A stretch of 64,000 bases of DNA from UBA4735 sp035935465 (GCA_035935465.1 DASYXA010000065.1:9341-73340), one strand, 5' to 3'. Positions 7,852 through 15,955 are shown, numbered from the stretch's first letter. Translations and numbers: made by a program. Notes: generated by a model not told the origin, from the sequence alone.

Positions 7852-9081
7852 CTAGGCGAGCGCCCGCGTCGATCCGTCGAGCCGCAGCTCGCCGTCCACC
7901 GCGGCGGCGACGACCTGTCCGACGAGGCCGCGTCCGAGCAGCGGCGTGTTCTTGCCGAGCGACCGGAGCGAGGCCGCAGCGGGAGTCCACGCAGCGCGCG
8001 GATCGATGACCACGAGGTCGTTCGGCGGGAGCGCGATGCCGAGCACGCGGGCCGGACCGACCGTGAGCGCCTCGACCACTCGGTCCCAGGTCCCCCACCC
8101 CGCCGCGACACCGGCGAGCAGCAGCGGTACCGCGGTCTCGAAGACCGAGATCCCGAACGCGGCGTCTTGGTACTCGACGTCCTTCCGCGTGGACGCGTGC
8201 GGCGCGTGGTCGGTCGCGATCGCGTCGATGGTCCCGTCCATCAGGCCCGCCCAGCAGGCGCGCACGTCGGCGGCCGTGCGGAGCGGCGGATTCACTTTCG
8301 TCGACGTGTCGAACGGGAGGACCGGGGGGCGAGGCCCCCCGGTGGCCGTGTCTTCCCAGGCGAACGCGCGCGAGCCGGCGACCCACTCGTCGGTGAGCGC
8401 CAGGTGATGCGGCGTGACCTCGCAGGTGATCGCGAGTCCACCGGCCTTCGCGCGCCGCACGAGCTCGACGCTGCCGGCGGTGGAGACGTGTGCGAGGTGC
8501 AGCCGGCCGCCGGTGAGCTTCGCGAGCGAGAGGTCGCGGGCGATCGCGCTCTCCTCGGCCGCGGCCGGGATCCCCGGCAGGCCGAGCCGCGCGGACACGA
8601 CCCCCTCGTGCATCACGCCACCGGCCGAGAGTGCCTGGTCCTGCGAGTGCTCGAAGATCGGGCGCCCCGCCGCCCGCGCGTACTCGAGCGCGTTGCGGAA
8701 GAGCTGCGCGTCGCCGACCGGCGATCCATCGTCCGAGAACGCGACCGCGCCGGCGGCCGCGAGCTCGACGAGGTCGGCCAGCTCGGCGCCCTTGCGCCCG
8801 CGGGTGATCGTCGCGATCGGGAGCACGCGCGCGGCGGTCGCCGCCTCGCCGCGCGCGATGACCTCGGCGATCAGGCCGGGCGAGTCGATGGCCGGCTCGG
8901 TGTTCGGCATGGCGCAGATCGTGGTGAACCCGCCGGCGAGCGCGGCGCGGGCCCCGGTGGCGATGGTCTCCGACTCCTCGAAGCCCGGCTCGCGGAGGTG
9001 CGCGTGCAGGTCGATGAAGCCCGGTGCCGTGATGAGTCCGCGCTGCTCGGCATCACGCTTGAGATCCGCCGGCACGCTCAC
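7852..9081 (-). CDS. pyrC: Dihydroorotase, N-terminally short
   Basis: Zinc amidohydrolase that cyclises carbamoyl aspartate to dihydroorotate. Class I signatures: PGFIDLHAHLREPG, CAMPNTEPAID, AFSDDGSPVGD, IFEHSQD, LHLAHVSTAGS, KVNPPLR and IATDHAPH. The GTG at 9081 overlaps the pyrB stop (GTGA), giving 409 residues. Only about 18 residues precede PGFIDLHAH, whereas typical class I enzymes have about 50; the missing part is the first half of the beta-sandwich domain. A loop between TPHHLALTDE and KVNPPLR is about 15-20 residues longer than usual and contains a perfect DNA inverted repeat. Confidence 0.94.
   Translation of the reverse strand: MSVPADLKRDAEQRGLITAPGFIDLHAHLREPGFEESETIATGARAALAGGFTTICAMPNTEPAIDSPGLIAEVIARGEAATAARVLPIATITRGRKGAELADLVELAAAGAVAFSDDGSPVGDAQLFRNALEYARAAGRPIFEHSQDQALSAGGVMHEGVVSARLGLPGIPAAAEESAIARDLSLAKLTGGRLHLAHVSTAGSVELVRRAKAGGLAITCEVTPHHLALTDEWVAGSRAFAWEDTATGGPRPPVLPFDTSTKVNPPLRTAADVRACWAGLMDGTIDAIATDHAPHASTRKDVEYQDAAFGISVFETAVPLLLAGVAAGWGTWDRVVEALTVGPARVLGIALPPNDLVVIDPRAAWTPAAASLRSLGKNTPLLGRGLVGQVVAAAVDGELRLDGSTRALA
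8321..8343. repeat. GC-rich inverted repeat inside pyrC
   Basis: ACCGGGGGGC-GAG-GCCCCCCGGT is a perfect 10-bp inverted repeat with a 3-base loop, lying in coding sequence. It encodes part of an extra surface loop (TGGPRPPV) that typical dihydroorotases lack. No T-run follows, so it is not a standard terminator. Confidence 0.8.
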
Positions 9082-10022
9082 GCCGTGTGCTCCGGCGTGC
9101 CGGCGAGGAGATACAGGAGGGCCATCCGCACCGCGACGCCGTTGGTCACCTGCGTCTCGATGAGCGATCGCGCGCCATGCGCGACGGACGCGGCGATCTC
9201 GACGCCCTCGTTCATCGGCCCGGGGTGGAGCACCGGCGCATCCGGCCGCATGCGCTTCGCCCGCTCCTCCGAGAGACCCCACGTGCGCGCGTACTCGCGC
9301 AGCGAGGGCAGCAGGCCGGCGTGCTGCCGCTCCTTCTGGAGGCGCAGCGCGATGACCGCGTCCGCGCCGTCGAGCGCGCGGTCGAGGTCCGGCTCGAACA
9401 CCGTTCCCCGCGGCGTCATCCCGCAGCGCCACGCGGACGGCACGAGCGTCGGCGGTCCGGAGAGCGTGACCGTCGCGCCGAGCGGCACCAGCGCGTCGAT
9501 GTCCGACCGCGCGACCCGCGAGTGGGTGATGTCCCCGACGATCACGATCCGCTTGCCGGCGAGGTCGCCGAGGGCGGCGCGCAGGGTGTAGGCGTCGAGG
9601 AGCCCTTGGGTCGGATGGGCGTGCCATCCGTCGCCGGCGTTGATCACCGCCGCGTCCGTGCGCTCCGCGACGAAGTACGGGGCACCCGATGCGGCGTGGC
9701 GCATGACGATCACGTCTCCGCCCAGCGCCGTGAGCGTGCGCACCGTGTCGAGGAGGGTCTCGCCCTTCTCGACCGACGAGCCGCTCGCGGTGACGTTCGT
9801 GACGTCCGCGGAGAGCGCCTTCGCGGCGAGCTCGAACGACACCCGCGTGCGGGTCGACGCTTCGGCGAAGAAGAGGATGACGGTCCGGCCGCGGAGCGCC
9901 GGGGTGCGGCGGATCGGCCGGCCGAGCACCTCGACCATCGCGCTCGTCGTGTCGAGCACGTGCTCGATCTCGCCGCGTGACCAATCGTCCGTCGCGAGCA
10001 CGTGGCGGCGCTGCCAGCTCAT
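9078..10022 (-). CDS. pyrB: Aspartate carbamoyltransferase catalytic subunit
   Basis: Condenses carbamoyl phosphate with aspartate, the committed step of pyrimidine synthesis. The 314 residues carry FFAEASTRTRVSFE (carbamoyl phosphate loop), GDGWHAHPTQGLLD (His-Pro-Thr-Gln), GDITHSRVARSD and VLHPGPMNEGVEI. Length and motifs are normal for a class C enzyme without regulatory chain; no pyrI is seen. The ATG overlaps the pyrR stop (ATGA) and the stop overlaps the pyrC start (GTGA), so pyrR, pyrB and pyrC form a coupled translation unit under PyrR control. Confidence 0.96.
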   Translation of the reverse strand: MSWQRRHVLATDDWSRGEIEHVLDTTSAMVEVLGRPIRRTPALRGRTVILFFAEASTRTRVSFELAAKALSADVTNVTASGSSVEKGETLLDTVRTLTALGGDVIVMRHAASGAPYFVAERTDAAVINAGDGWHAHPTQGLLDAYTLRAALGDLAGKRIVIVGDITHSRVARSDIDALVPLGATVTLSGPPTLVPSAWRCGMTPRGTVFEPDLDRALDGADAVIALRLQKERQHAGLLPSLREYARTWGLSEERAKRMRPDAPVLHPGPMNEGVEIAASVAHGARSLIETQVTNGVAVRMALLYLLAGTPEHTA

Positions 10023-10558
10023 GCCGCCACCCCGGCGTGGACGAGCTCGACCTCGTCCGTGCCGCCGGTCTCGACGAGCTGGACGCGCACGTCGTCGGTG
10101 AGCGCGGTCGGCACGTTCTTGCCCACGAAATCGGCGCGGATCGGCAGCTCGCGGTGGCCACGGTCGACCAGGACCGCCAGCCGGATGGCCCGCGGCCTGC
10201 CGTAGTCGACGAGCGCGTCCATCGCGGCGCGGATCGTGCGGCCGGTGAACAGGACGTCGTCCACCAGGACGACGATCTTGTCGTCGACCGAGAAGGGGAT
10301 GACCGATTCACGGACCACCGGCGCGTGACCGATGCGGGTCAGGTCGTCGCGGTACAGCGTGATGTCGAGCGACCCGAGGGGAAGGTCGAGGCCCTCGTTG
10401 CGGCGGATCGCGTCGTGGAGCCGCGTGGCGATCAGATCGCCGCGCGCGCGGATCCCCACGAGCGTGAGCGCGGGAAGGTCGCGATCGCGTTCGACGATCT
10501 CGTGCGCGATGCGCGCGATGGCCCGTCGGACGTCGTCGGGCGCGAGGATGATCGGCAG
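10019..10558 (-). CDS. pyrR: PyrR pyrimidine operon attenuator/repressor, apparent CTG start
   Basis: UMP-sensing RNA-binding regulator with uracil phosphoribosyltransferase fold. PRPP loop VVLVDDVLFTGRT, RAIARIAHEIVERDRDLP and LVGIRARGDLIATRL match the family. In frame, a TAA lies upstream and no ATG, GTG or TTG occurs before GTG 10459, which would remove the conserved N-terminal helix. CTG at 10558 gives LPIILAPDDVRRAIARI and 179 residues, close to the usual 180, and lies seven bases after AAAGGGAG. CTG is therefore the best start. It overlaps pyrB by ATGA. Confidence 0.93.
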   Translation of the reverse strand: MPIILAPDDVRRAIARIAHEIVERDRDLPALTLVGIRARGDLIATRLHDAIRRNEGLDLPLGSLDITLYRDDLTRIGHAPVVRESVIPFSVDDKIVVLVDDVLFTGRTIRAAMDALVDYGRPRAIRLAVLVDRGHRELPIRADFVGKNVPTALTDDVRVQLVETGGTDEVELVHAGVAA

Positions 10559-10565
10559 CTGCGCA

Positions 10566-10591
10566 CTCCCTTTCCGGCCTCGCAGGACCGG
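10566..10591 (-). promoter_or_regulatory. PyrR-binding loop overlapping the pyrR ribosome binding site
   Basis: Minus-strand leader 10591-10574 folds as CCGGUC-CUGCGA-GGCCGG: a 6-bp stem with one U-G pair and a CNGNGA hexaloop. It matches the established PyrR-binding consensus UCCNGNGAGGC followed by AAGG. The Shine-Dalgarno AAAGGGAG (10573-10566) begins immediately at the 3' foot. PyrR bound with UMP should block ribosome access, as described for mycobacterial pyrR, instead of acting by attenuation: no terminator is visible. A TATACT -10-like box lies at 10624-10619. Confidence 0.85.
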
Positions 10592-10623
10592 TCGTTAAAG
10601 GTCGACGCGTGTACCGTCAGTAT

Positions 10624-11322
10624 ATGCGGCTTCTCACCGCGATCTTCGCCGTGCTGGCGCTCGTCGCGATCGCCGCGCTCGCGAGCGCGCCGCGCCCGGG
10701 TCCCGTCACGCTCGCAGTGCCGCCGACCCCCACGCCGCGGGTCTGGGACTGGCCGCCGGCGGCGCCGACGGAGCAGCCGACGCTCGCGCATCCGCGGCTG
10801 CTCTCCGGGTTCATCGTCCCGGTCGACGGCGTGGCCATCCCGACCGATGCGCTGCACCTGCCGAACTCCCCCCGCGACTACCGCGCCGGCTATCACGAGG
10901 GCATCGACTTCCCGGCGAACGCCGGAGCGCCCGTGCATGCCGCGAAAGCGGGCACCGTCGTCCGCGTCGACAGCGCGTTCACCGAGTGGACCGCCGCCCT
11001 CGAGCAGGCCGCGTTCACGGAGTCGCTGGCCCTCGGGTACACGCCGACCGCGATCCTCGACCGGATCCGCGGGCGCCAGGTCTGGATCGATCACGGCCGT
11101 GGCATCGTGACGCGCTACGCGCACCTCTCGGCGGTCGCGTCGCTGCGGGTCGGCGATCCCGTGGCGCAGGGCCAGGTCATCGGCGCTGTCGGGAGCTCGG
11201 GCTACCCCGAGGGCGGGCCGCATCTGCACTTCGAGATCCGCGTCGGCGATGACTTCTACGGCGATGGGCTGCCGCTTCCGCAGCTGCGCCACGCGATCAG
11301 CGTGGCGTTCCGATCGCCATGA
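10624..11322 (+). CDS. Membrane-anchored M23 (LytM-type) metallopeptidase
   Basis: Predicted zinc peptidase acting on peptidoglycan cross-links outside the membrane. An N-terminal hydrophobic segment (LLTAIFAVLALVAIAALA) is followed by a Pro-rich linker, then the M23 domain with YHEGIDFPAN (His and Asp zinc ligands), VWIDHGRGIVTRYAHLS and GPHLHFEIRVG (His-x-His). About 232 residues. Start ATG 10624 gives a clean signal-anchor; GTG 10609 is five codons upstream. TACCGT at 10612-10617, six bases before the ATG, resembles a leaderless -10 box. Divergent from pyrR. Confidence 0.88.
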   Translation: MRLLTAIFAVLALVAIAALASAPRPGPVTLAVPPTPTPRVWDWPPAAPTEQPTLAHPRLLSGFIVPVDGVAIPTDALHLPNSPRDYRAGYHEGIDFPANAGAPVHAAKAGTVVRVDSAFTEWTAALEQAAFTESLALGYTPTAILDRIRGRQVWIDHGRGIVTRYAHLSAVASLRVGDPVAQGQVIGAVGSSGYPEGGPHLHFEIRVGDDFYGDGLPLPQLRHAISVAFRSP

Positions 11323-11338
11323 GCGGTCGACCGCGTGG

Positions 11339-12001
11339 CTACTTCCCGATGTCGGGCAGCAGGAACAGCAGCAGGAACGAGAGCGCGTTGAGCGTCCCGT
11401 GGGCGAGCGCGTTCGTCCAGAGGCTGTGCCGCCGCTCGTAGAGGTACGCGAGCGCCATCCCGAGCGCGAAGACCGGCAGCCAGGCCGCGATCTCGTGCGC
11501 CACGGCGAAGAGCGCGCTCGACAGGATCGCGGCGGAGGCGAAGCGCATCCGCTGCCGGAGCAGCCCGAACAGCACGACCCGGAAGAAGAGCTCCTCGACG
11601 ACCGCCACGACGCCGGCGCCGAAGAGGAGATCGATGACGAGGCCGGGGAGCGAGCGGTGCGCGGCGGCGGCCGCGATGAGCGACTGCGGGTGCGCGCCGA
11701 CGACCGCGGCCTGCAGATTGGCGATCGCGATCGAGAGCAGCCACAGCGCGACGCCGGCGCCGATCCCGAGGCGGGCGCGGACCGGGGCCGCGAGGCCGAG
11801 GTCGGCGCGCCCGAGCCCTGTCCAGACGCGCAGCAGCACGAGCAGGCCGACGCCGAGCGTGAGGTCCTGGGCCGCGGTGAGGATGCCGATCTGCTCGGGG
11901 GTGAGCTGGTCGAGGTGGCCGATCGGGATGGCGAACGCGCGCCCGGCGACGAGGACCGCGACGTTGGCGACGAGGAACGCGGCGACCGCGCTGACGAGCA
12001 C
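11339..12001 (-). CDS. CPBP-family intramembrane metalloprotease
   Basis: Polytopic membrane protein of the CPBP (CAAX and bacteriocin-processing) family. The three motifs are VVEELFFRVVLFG (Glu-Glu-x3-Arg), SALFAVAHE (Phe-x3-His) and TNALAHGTLNAL (His-x3-Asn). About six hydrophobic helices. The only start in frame is GTG 12001, which leaves a possible short N-terminal extension unexplained. Convergent with the M23 peptidase gene; a 12-bp palindrome (GCGGTCGACCGC, 11325-11336) lies between them. Substrate unknown. Confidence 0.85.
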   Translation of the reverse strand: MLVSAVAAFLVANVAVLVAGRAFAIPIGHLDQLTPEQIGILTAAQDLTLGVGLLVLLRVWTGLGRADLGLAAPVRARLGIGAGVALWLLSIAIANLQAAVVGAHPQSLIAAAAAHRSLPGLVIDLLFGAGVVAVVEELFFRVVLFGLLRQRMRFASAAILSSALFAVAHEIAAWLPVFALGMALAYLYERRHSLWTNALAHGTLNALSFLLLFLLPDIGK

Positions 12002-12048
12002 CGGCCAGAAGCGCCACCGCCGAGGCGGCGCGGCGGGCGCGGGAGTGT

Positions 12049-12495
12049 CTAGCGGAGGCCGGTCCGTCGTGCCCGGAGCGCCGCCTCGAGCACGACCTCA
12101 CTCCAATCGGAGGCGAGTGGCCGTGGCGTGCGCGCGAAGACGCCGATCTCGGCGACGTCCTCCGGGGTCTCGTACGCCCACGGGACGTGGCGCACTTCGC
12201 ACATGTACACGTACGAGGTCGACGGCTTCGGGTCGGTGGAGCGGATCGCGCCGAGGAGGTCGAGCTTCGAGGCGACGATGCGGGCGGAATCCCAGAGCTC
12301 GCGCTTGGCGACCTCGAGGATCGTCTCGCCGGAGCGGCGGGTGCTCGTCGGGAACTGCCAGCCGGTGCCCTGCTCCTTGCGCACGAAGACGGTGAGGTCG
12401 CCGTAGAAGGGGATGATCACGGCCAGCTGGGCCGAGGCCGGTGGGTACTCGCGGAAGGCGTTGTCGCGTCGCGATACGAACGTGGCGTCGGCCAT
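12049..12495 (-). CDS. Nudix-fold protein with degenerate Nudix box
   Basis: About 148 residues. AVIIPFYGDLTVFVRKEQGTGWQFPTS and ETILEVAKRELWDSARI resemble the core of Nudix hydrolases, but the box that should read REUxEExGU is REL-W-D-S-A-R: two acidic metal ligands and the terminal Gly are changed. It may be non-catalytic or bind nucleotides only. Forty-eight bases separate it from the CPBP gene, and it follows the uridylyltransferase gene by 56 bases on the same strand, so it may belong to the glgA-galT group. Assignment rests on pattern and length only. Confidence 0.6.
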   Translation of the reverse strand: MADATFVSRRDNAFREYPPASAQLAVIIPFYGDLTVFVRKEQGTGWQFPTSTRRSGETILEVAKRELWDSARIVASKLDLLGAIRSTDPKPSTSYVYMCEVRHVPWAYETPEDVAEIGVFARTPRPLASDWSEVVLEAALRARRTGLR

Positions 12496-12551
12496 CAGCC
12501 GCGAACGTACCCTGTCGCGGAAGTGACCGTCAATAGCTCACCAGTGTCCGT

Positions 12552-13640
12552 TCAGCGTGCGGCCGCCGCCTGCAACGCGGCGGCCACGACGAACGGATCG
12601 GAGGCGATGACGCTCGCGGCGTAGAGCTCCATCGACCCGATATCGCACGTGCGACTGCCCGGATCGCCGCGATCGACCAACCGGGCGAGCGGCGGGAAGC
12701 GCCGCCAGTCCGCGCCGTCCGCGGCGAGCGGCGGCAGGTACAGCGCCAGGTCGTGCGCGACCGCCCCGACCGAACGGAGCGCGCGGAGCGCGTGGCCGAC
12801 GCCGGCGGCGATCGTCCGCTCGTTCGCGCCCGGCGCACCGAGGATGACGAGCTCGCGCTCCTTCACCGGGGTGAGCGTCGCGAACACGCGCGCACCGCCC
12901 ACCGCCACGCCCAGCCCGAGGGCCTCGTGCACGATCCAGAGGTCGTCGAAGTAGTCACGGTGGTGCCGCTCGTCGTACGCGAGCGCGGCCTGCCGCAGGC
13001 GCTCGACCTTCGGGTAGTGCATCCCGCGCGTCGTGGTCATCTGCATGTGCCCGTGGACGATCGATCCGCCCGCCCGCCACAGGCAGTTCCACATGAGGAA
13101 GTAGTACGGAGCCGCCGGGTCGCGCGCGAACGCCGCCTCCGCCCAGGACCGCGCGGTCGTGAAGTGGTCGCCGATGGCCTCGGCATCCAGCGGTACCCGC
13201 GGGTCGTGCGCGTTGAAGATCAGGACGCCGTGGTAGCCGTCGTACTTCGCGACGTTCGACGCGGTCACGCCGAGCCGGCCGGAGATCCGCCCGAAGTCGT
13301 CGGCCGGCGTGCCGGTCTCCGGGTGGCAGAACGGATCGTTCTCGGTGGAGCGGATCGTCTCGTCGACCTCCGCGCCGCTCTTCTCGGGAACCGACATCGG
13401 CCGGCGCGCGCGCAGGTCGTTGAACAGCGCGCCCTCGAGCGTGACGCGGTCGGTGACCCGCACGATCCGCTGCGCCGTCACCGACTCGACGGAGCCGAAG
13501 AGCTTCTCGATCCACGGGCGCATCTCCTCGGGCGCGACGAGCGTCCCGGTGGTGGCGCTGACGGCGAAGATCCGGTCCGCGGCCGAGCGCGCCTCCGGCG
13601 GAAGCCCGGCGATGCGCTCCTCGAGCTCGACCATGCTCAT
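12552..13640 (-). CDS. HIT-superfamily hexose-1-phosphate uridylyltransferase (GalT-like)
   Basis: About 362 residues. RAGGSIVHGHMQMTTTRGMHY contains the His-x-His-x-Gln active site of galactose-1-phosphate uridylyltransferases, preceded by NPFAxH-like features GVLIFNAHDPRVPL and NDPFCHPETGTPADDFGR. The protein is more divergent than classical GalT, so a related nucleotidylyltransferase or phosphorylase specificity (for example ADP-sugar) is possible. Its ATG overlaps the glycogen synthase stop (ATGA), pointing to a role in glycogen or nucleotide-sugar turnover. Confidence 0.72.
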   Translation of the reverse strand: MSMVELEERIAGLPPEARSAADRIFAVSATTGTLVAPEEMRPWIEKLFGSVESVTAQRIVRVTDRVTLEGALFNDLRARRPMSVPEKSGAEVDETIRSTENDPFCHPETGTPADDFGRISGRLGVTASNVAKYDGYHGVLIFNAHDPRVPLDAEAIGDHFTTARSWAEAAFARDPAAPYYFLMWNCLWRAGGSIVHGHMQMTTTRGMHYPKVERLRQAALAYDERHHRDYFDDLWIVHEALGLGVAVGGARVFATLTPVKERELVILGAPGANERTIAAGVGHALRALRSVGAVAHDLALYLPPLAADGADWRRFPPLARLVDRGDPGSRTCDIGSMELYAASVIASDPFVVAAALQAAAAR

Positions 13641-15049
13641 CGGCCGTGCCGCTCCTGCGCGAGCCGGTAGAGATCGAGGTATCGCTTCGCCGACGCGGTC
13701 CACGAGTGATCCAAGCGCATCGCCCGGCCGCGGAGCTCGTTCCAGCGATCGCCGTCGCGGCGGAACGCCCGGAGCGCGCGAGCGAGCGCCCCCGAGAACG
13801 CCGTCCGGTCGTACTGCGCGAACGAGAAGCCGTTCCCGTCCCGCGGACGCTCGTCGAGATCGCGCACCGTGTCGGCGAGACCGCCGACGGCGCGCACGAC
13901 CGGAATGGTCCCGTACCGGAGCGAGATGAGCTGGCCGAGGCCACACGGCTCGAACCGCGACGGCATGAGGAAGAGGTCACAGCCCGCGTAGATGCGCTGG
14001 GCCAGCGCCGCATCGAAGCCGAGCGTGAGGAACAGCCGCGACGGGTAGCGCTTGTGGAGCGTGCGCCAGCGCTCCTCGTACGCGGGGTCGCCGCTGCCGA
14101 GCACGACGAGCTGCGCGCCGCCCTCGAGGAGGTCCGGCGCCACCGCGATGAGCAGGTCGACGCCCTTCTGCTCGACCAGCCGGCCGATCACGCCGAGCAC
14201 CGGGCTCTCGGCATCCACCCGCAGCCCGCCCTCCGCCTGGAGCGCGGCCTTGTCGACGGCCTTCCCACGGCGGTCCTCGGCGGAGAACGGCGCCGCGAGG
14301 TGCGGGTCCGTCGCCGGATCGAAGACGTCGGTATCGATGCCGTTCACGATCCCGCGGACATCCGCCTTGCGCTGCCGGAGCAGACCCTCGAGACCTTCGC
14401 CGAACTCGGGCGTCAGGATCTCCTTCGCGTAGCGCGGGCTCACGGTGCTCACGATGTCCGCGCGCGCGATCGCGCGGGCCATCGGGTTGCACTCGCCCGG
14501 CCGCTCGGGCGCGACGCGTGTCTTCGGCAGCCCGACCGGTGCCAGGAGCTCCGCCGACGTCTTCCCCTGGTACGCGAGGTTGTGGATCGTGAAGACTGTC
14601 GCGGCGGCGCGCGCGATCATCGGGACGAGGAGCGCCGCGTGCCAGTCGTGCGCGTGCACGACGTCGGCCGGCTCGTCGGCGAGCGCCGTCGCGACCGCGC
14701 GGCAGAAGAACGCGTAGCGCTTCGCGTCGTCGGGTGCGCCGTAGACCCTGTCGCGCCCGATCCGCTTGTGCGTGACGAACACGATGCGGACACCTTCACG
14801 TTCGATCGCCGGATACGTGACCCGGAAGGACGACGCGCCGTACGTCACCGACCGCTCGACCCCATCGCCCGGGATGCCCCAGCGCGCGCGATCGATCGTG
14901 CCGTGGAGCGGCACGTACAGCGTCACAGCGCAGCCGAGCCGGGCGAGCGCCTGCGGGAGCGAGCCCGCCACATCCGCGAGCCCGCCGACCTTCGCGAACG
15001 GCGCGGCCTCGGCGGCGGCGAAGGCGGCCCGGAGGGTGAGAGCCGGCAT
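13637..15049 (-). CDS. glgA: Glycogen (starch) synthase, ADP-glucose type
   Basis: GT5 enzyme that adds glucose from ADP-glucose to alpha-1,4-glucan. About 470 residues, normal length. APFAKVGGLADVAGSLP at the N-terminus holds the ADP-glucose-binding Lys-x-Gly-Gly-Leu motif (Lys 20); VVHAHDWHAAL, FTIHNLAYQG, GIVNGIDTDVFDP, GVIGRLVEQKG and LMPSRFEPCGLGQL complete the GT-B active site. Translationally coupled to the downstream GalT-like gene. Starts divergently from the secreted protein gene at 15167; the gap holds GTTCGTAAGAAC, an imperfect palindrome of unknown role. Confidence 0.95.
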   Translation of the reverse strand: MPALTLRAAFAAAEAAPFAKVGGLADVAGSLPQALARLGCAVTLYVPLHGTIDRARWGIPGDGVERSVTYGASSFRVTYPAIEREGVRIVFVTHKRIGRDRVYGAPDDAKRYAFFCRAVATALADEPADVVHAHDWHAALLVPMIARAAATVFTIHNLAYQGKTSAELLAPVGLPKTRVAPERPGECNPMARAIARADIVSTVSPRYAKEILTPEFGEGLEGLLRQRKADVRGIVNGIDTDVFDPATDPHLAAPFSAEDRRGKAVDKAALQAEGGLRVDAESPVLGVIGRLVEQKGVDLLIAVAPDLLEGGAQLVVLGSGDPAYEERWRTLHKRYPSRLFLTLGFDAALAQRIYAGCDLFLMPSRFEPCGLGQLISLRYGTIPVVRAVGGLADTVRDLDERPRDGNGFSFAQYDRTAFSGALARALRAFRRDGDRWNELRGRAMRLDHSWTASAKRYLDLYRLAQERHGR

Positions 15050-15166
15050 CCGGAGATTGTCAGCAGTTCGTAAGAACGGCGCAGGGAGCGCGCCATTCGA
15101 GACCGCAACGGAACCCGCCAGGCGCGTTGAGCATCTACAACCGGTGGCGCGTTCAGGAGGGCGGAG

Positions 15167-15817
15167 ATGACACGCAAGAGCTGGCCGCTGGCGGTCGTGG
15201 CCGGCGCATGCACCACGGCGCTGGTCGGCGGGGTGGCCCTCGCGGGCTTCCAGCCGTTCGCGGGCCCCGACGGCATGGTCGTCGGTGGACCGCCCGCGGC
15301 ATTCGCCGCGAAGGACCAGCCCCGCGACAAGCTGAAGGAGATCCTCGACGCCCTCGTGGCGAAGAACACGATCACGCAGGCGCAGGAGGAGGCGATCCTC
15401 CAGGCGCTCAGGGACGGGCGGCCCTCGCCGAAGCCGAAGGCGCCCGGCTCGAAGCCGGTCCGGCCGAACGTCCCGAAGGTGCGGTCGTTCATCGGCGACG
15501 TCGTGAAGACCACGAGCCAGTACCTGGGTGTGGACCGCAGGACGCTCGTAACCGAGCTGCGCGCCGGGAAGAGCCTCGCCGAGCTCGCGAACGCCGCACC
15601 GGGGAAGAGCGCGCAGGGTCTGATCGACACGCTCACGGCGGCCGCGGACGGGAAGGTCGATCGGGCCGTCGCGGCGAACAGGCTCACCACCGAGCAGGCC
15701 GCGACGCTGAAGCCGAAGATCGCGGCGGAGATCACGACGGTCGTCGACCGTTCGTTCACGAAGCGGCCGCCGCACCCGCTCGCGCCGGTCAGGCCGACCC
15801 CCACGCCGAAGTCGTAA
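15167..15817 (+). CDS. Secreted protein with helical repeat, unknown function
   Basis: 216 residues with a Sec-type signal peptide (SWPLAVVAGACTTALVGGVALA). The mature part is mostly helical: KLKEILDALVAKNTITQAQEEAILQAL, a Pro/Lys linker, then YLGVDRRTLVTELRAGKSLAELA...RLTTEQAATL, a pattern seen repeatedly in secreted proteins of Chloroflexota and Actinobacteria. The tail is Pro-rich. A strong ribosome site AGGAGG lies eight bases before the ATG. No catalytic motif is visible; function is not assigned. Confidence 0.75.
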   Translation: MTRKSWPLAVVAGACTTALVGGVALAGFQPFAGPDGMVVGGPPAAFAAKDQPRDKLKEILDALVAKNTITQAQEEAILQALRDGRPSPKPKAPGSKPVRPNVPKVRSFIGDVVKTTSQYLGVDRRTLVTELRAGKSLAELANAAPGKSAQGLIDTLTAAADGKVDRAVAANRLTTEQAATLKPKIAAEITTVVDRSFTKRPPHPLAPVRPTPTPKS

Positions 15818-15955
15818 GGCACTGGACCGCGAAGTATCCGAACGGTCTCGGTGGCAACGGAGAACGTCCTAGGACCGTGCTTCCCGGGCCGAAGTAACGC
15901 GCATGCTCGCGCCTCGTTGGTCACGGAGAGCGACGCCGGGCGACGAGGGAACACG

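Noticed and set aside
8321..8343. The pyrC palindrome as a transcription terminator.
   Set aside because: It lies within coding sequence, has no T-run on either side, and the downstream half of the enzyme is intact.
6709..9591. A 960-codon open frame on the plus strand opposite carA, pyrC and pyrB.
   Set aside because: High GC makes long antisense frames common; the composition is Arg/Asp/Ala-rich without domains and all three opposite-strand genes are certain.
11325..11336. GCGGTCGACCGC between convergent genes as a bidirectional terminator.
   Set aside because: A short palindrome with no adjacent T-run; could be chance at this GC content.
15066..15077. GTTCGTAAGAAC between glgA and the secreted-protein gene as an SOS box.
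   Set aside because: The half-sites are reversed (GTTC-N4-GAAC), not GAAC-N4-GTTC, so it does not match the LexA site.
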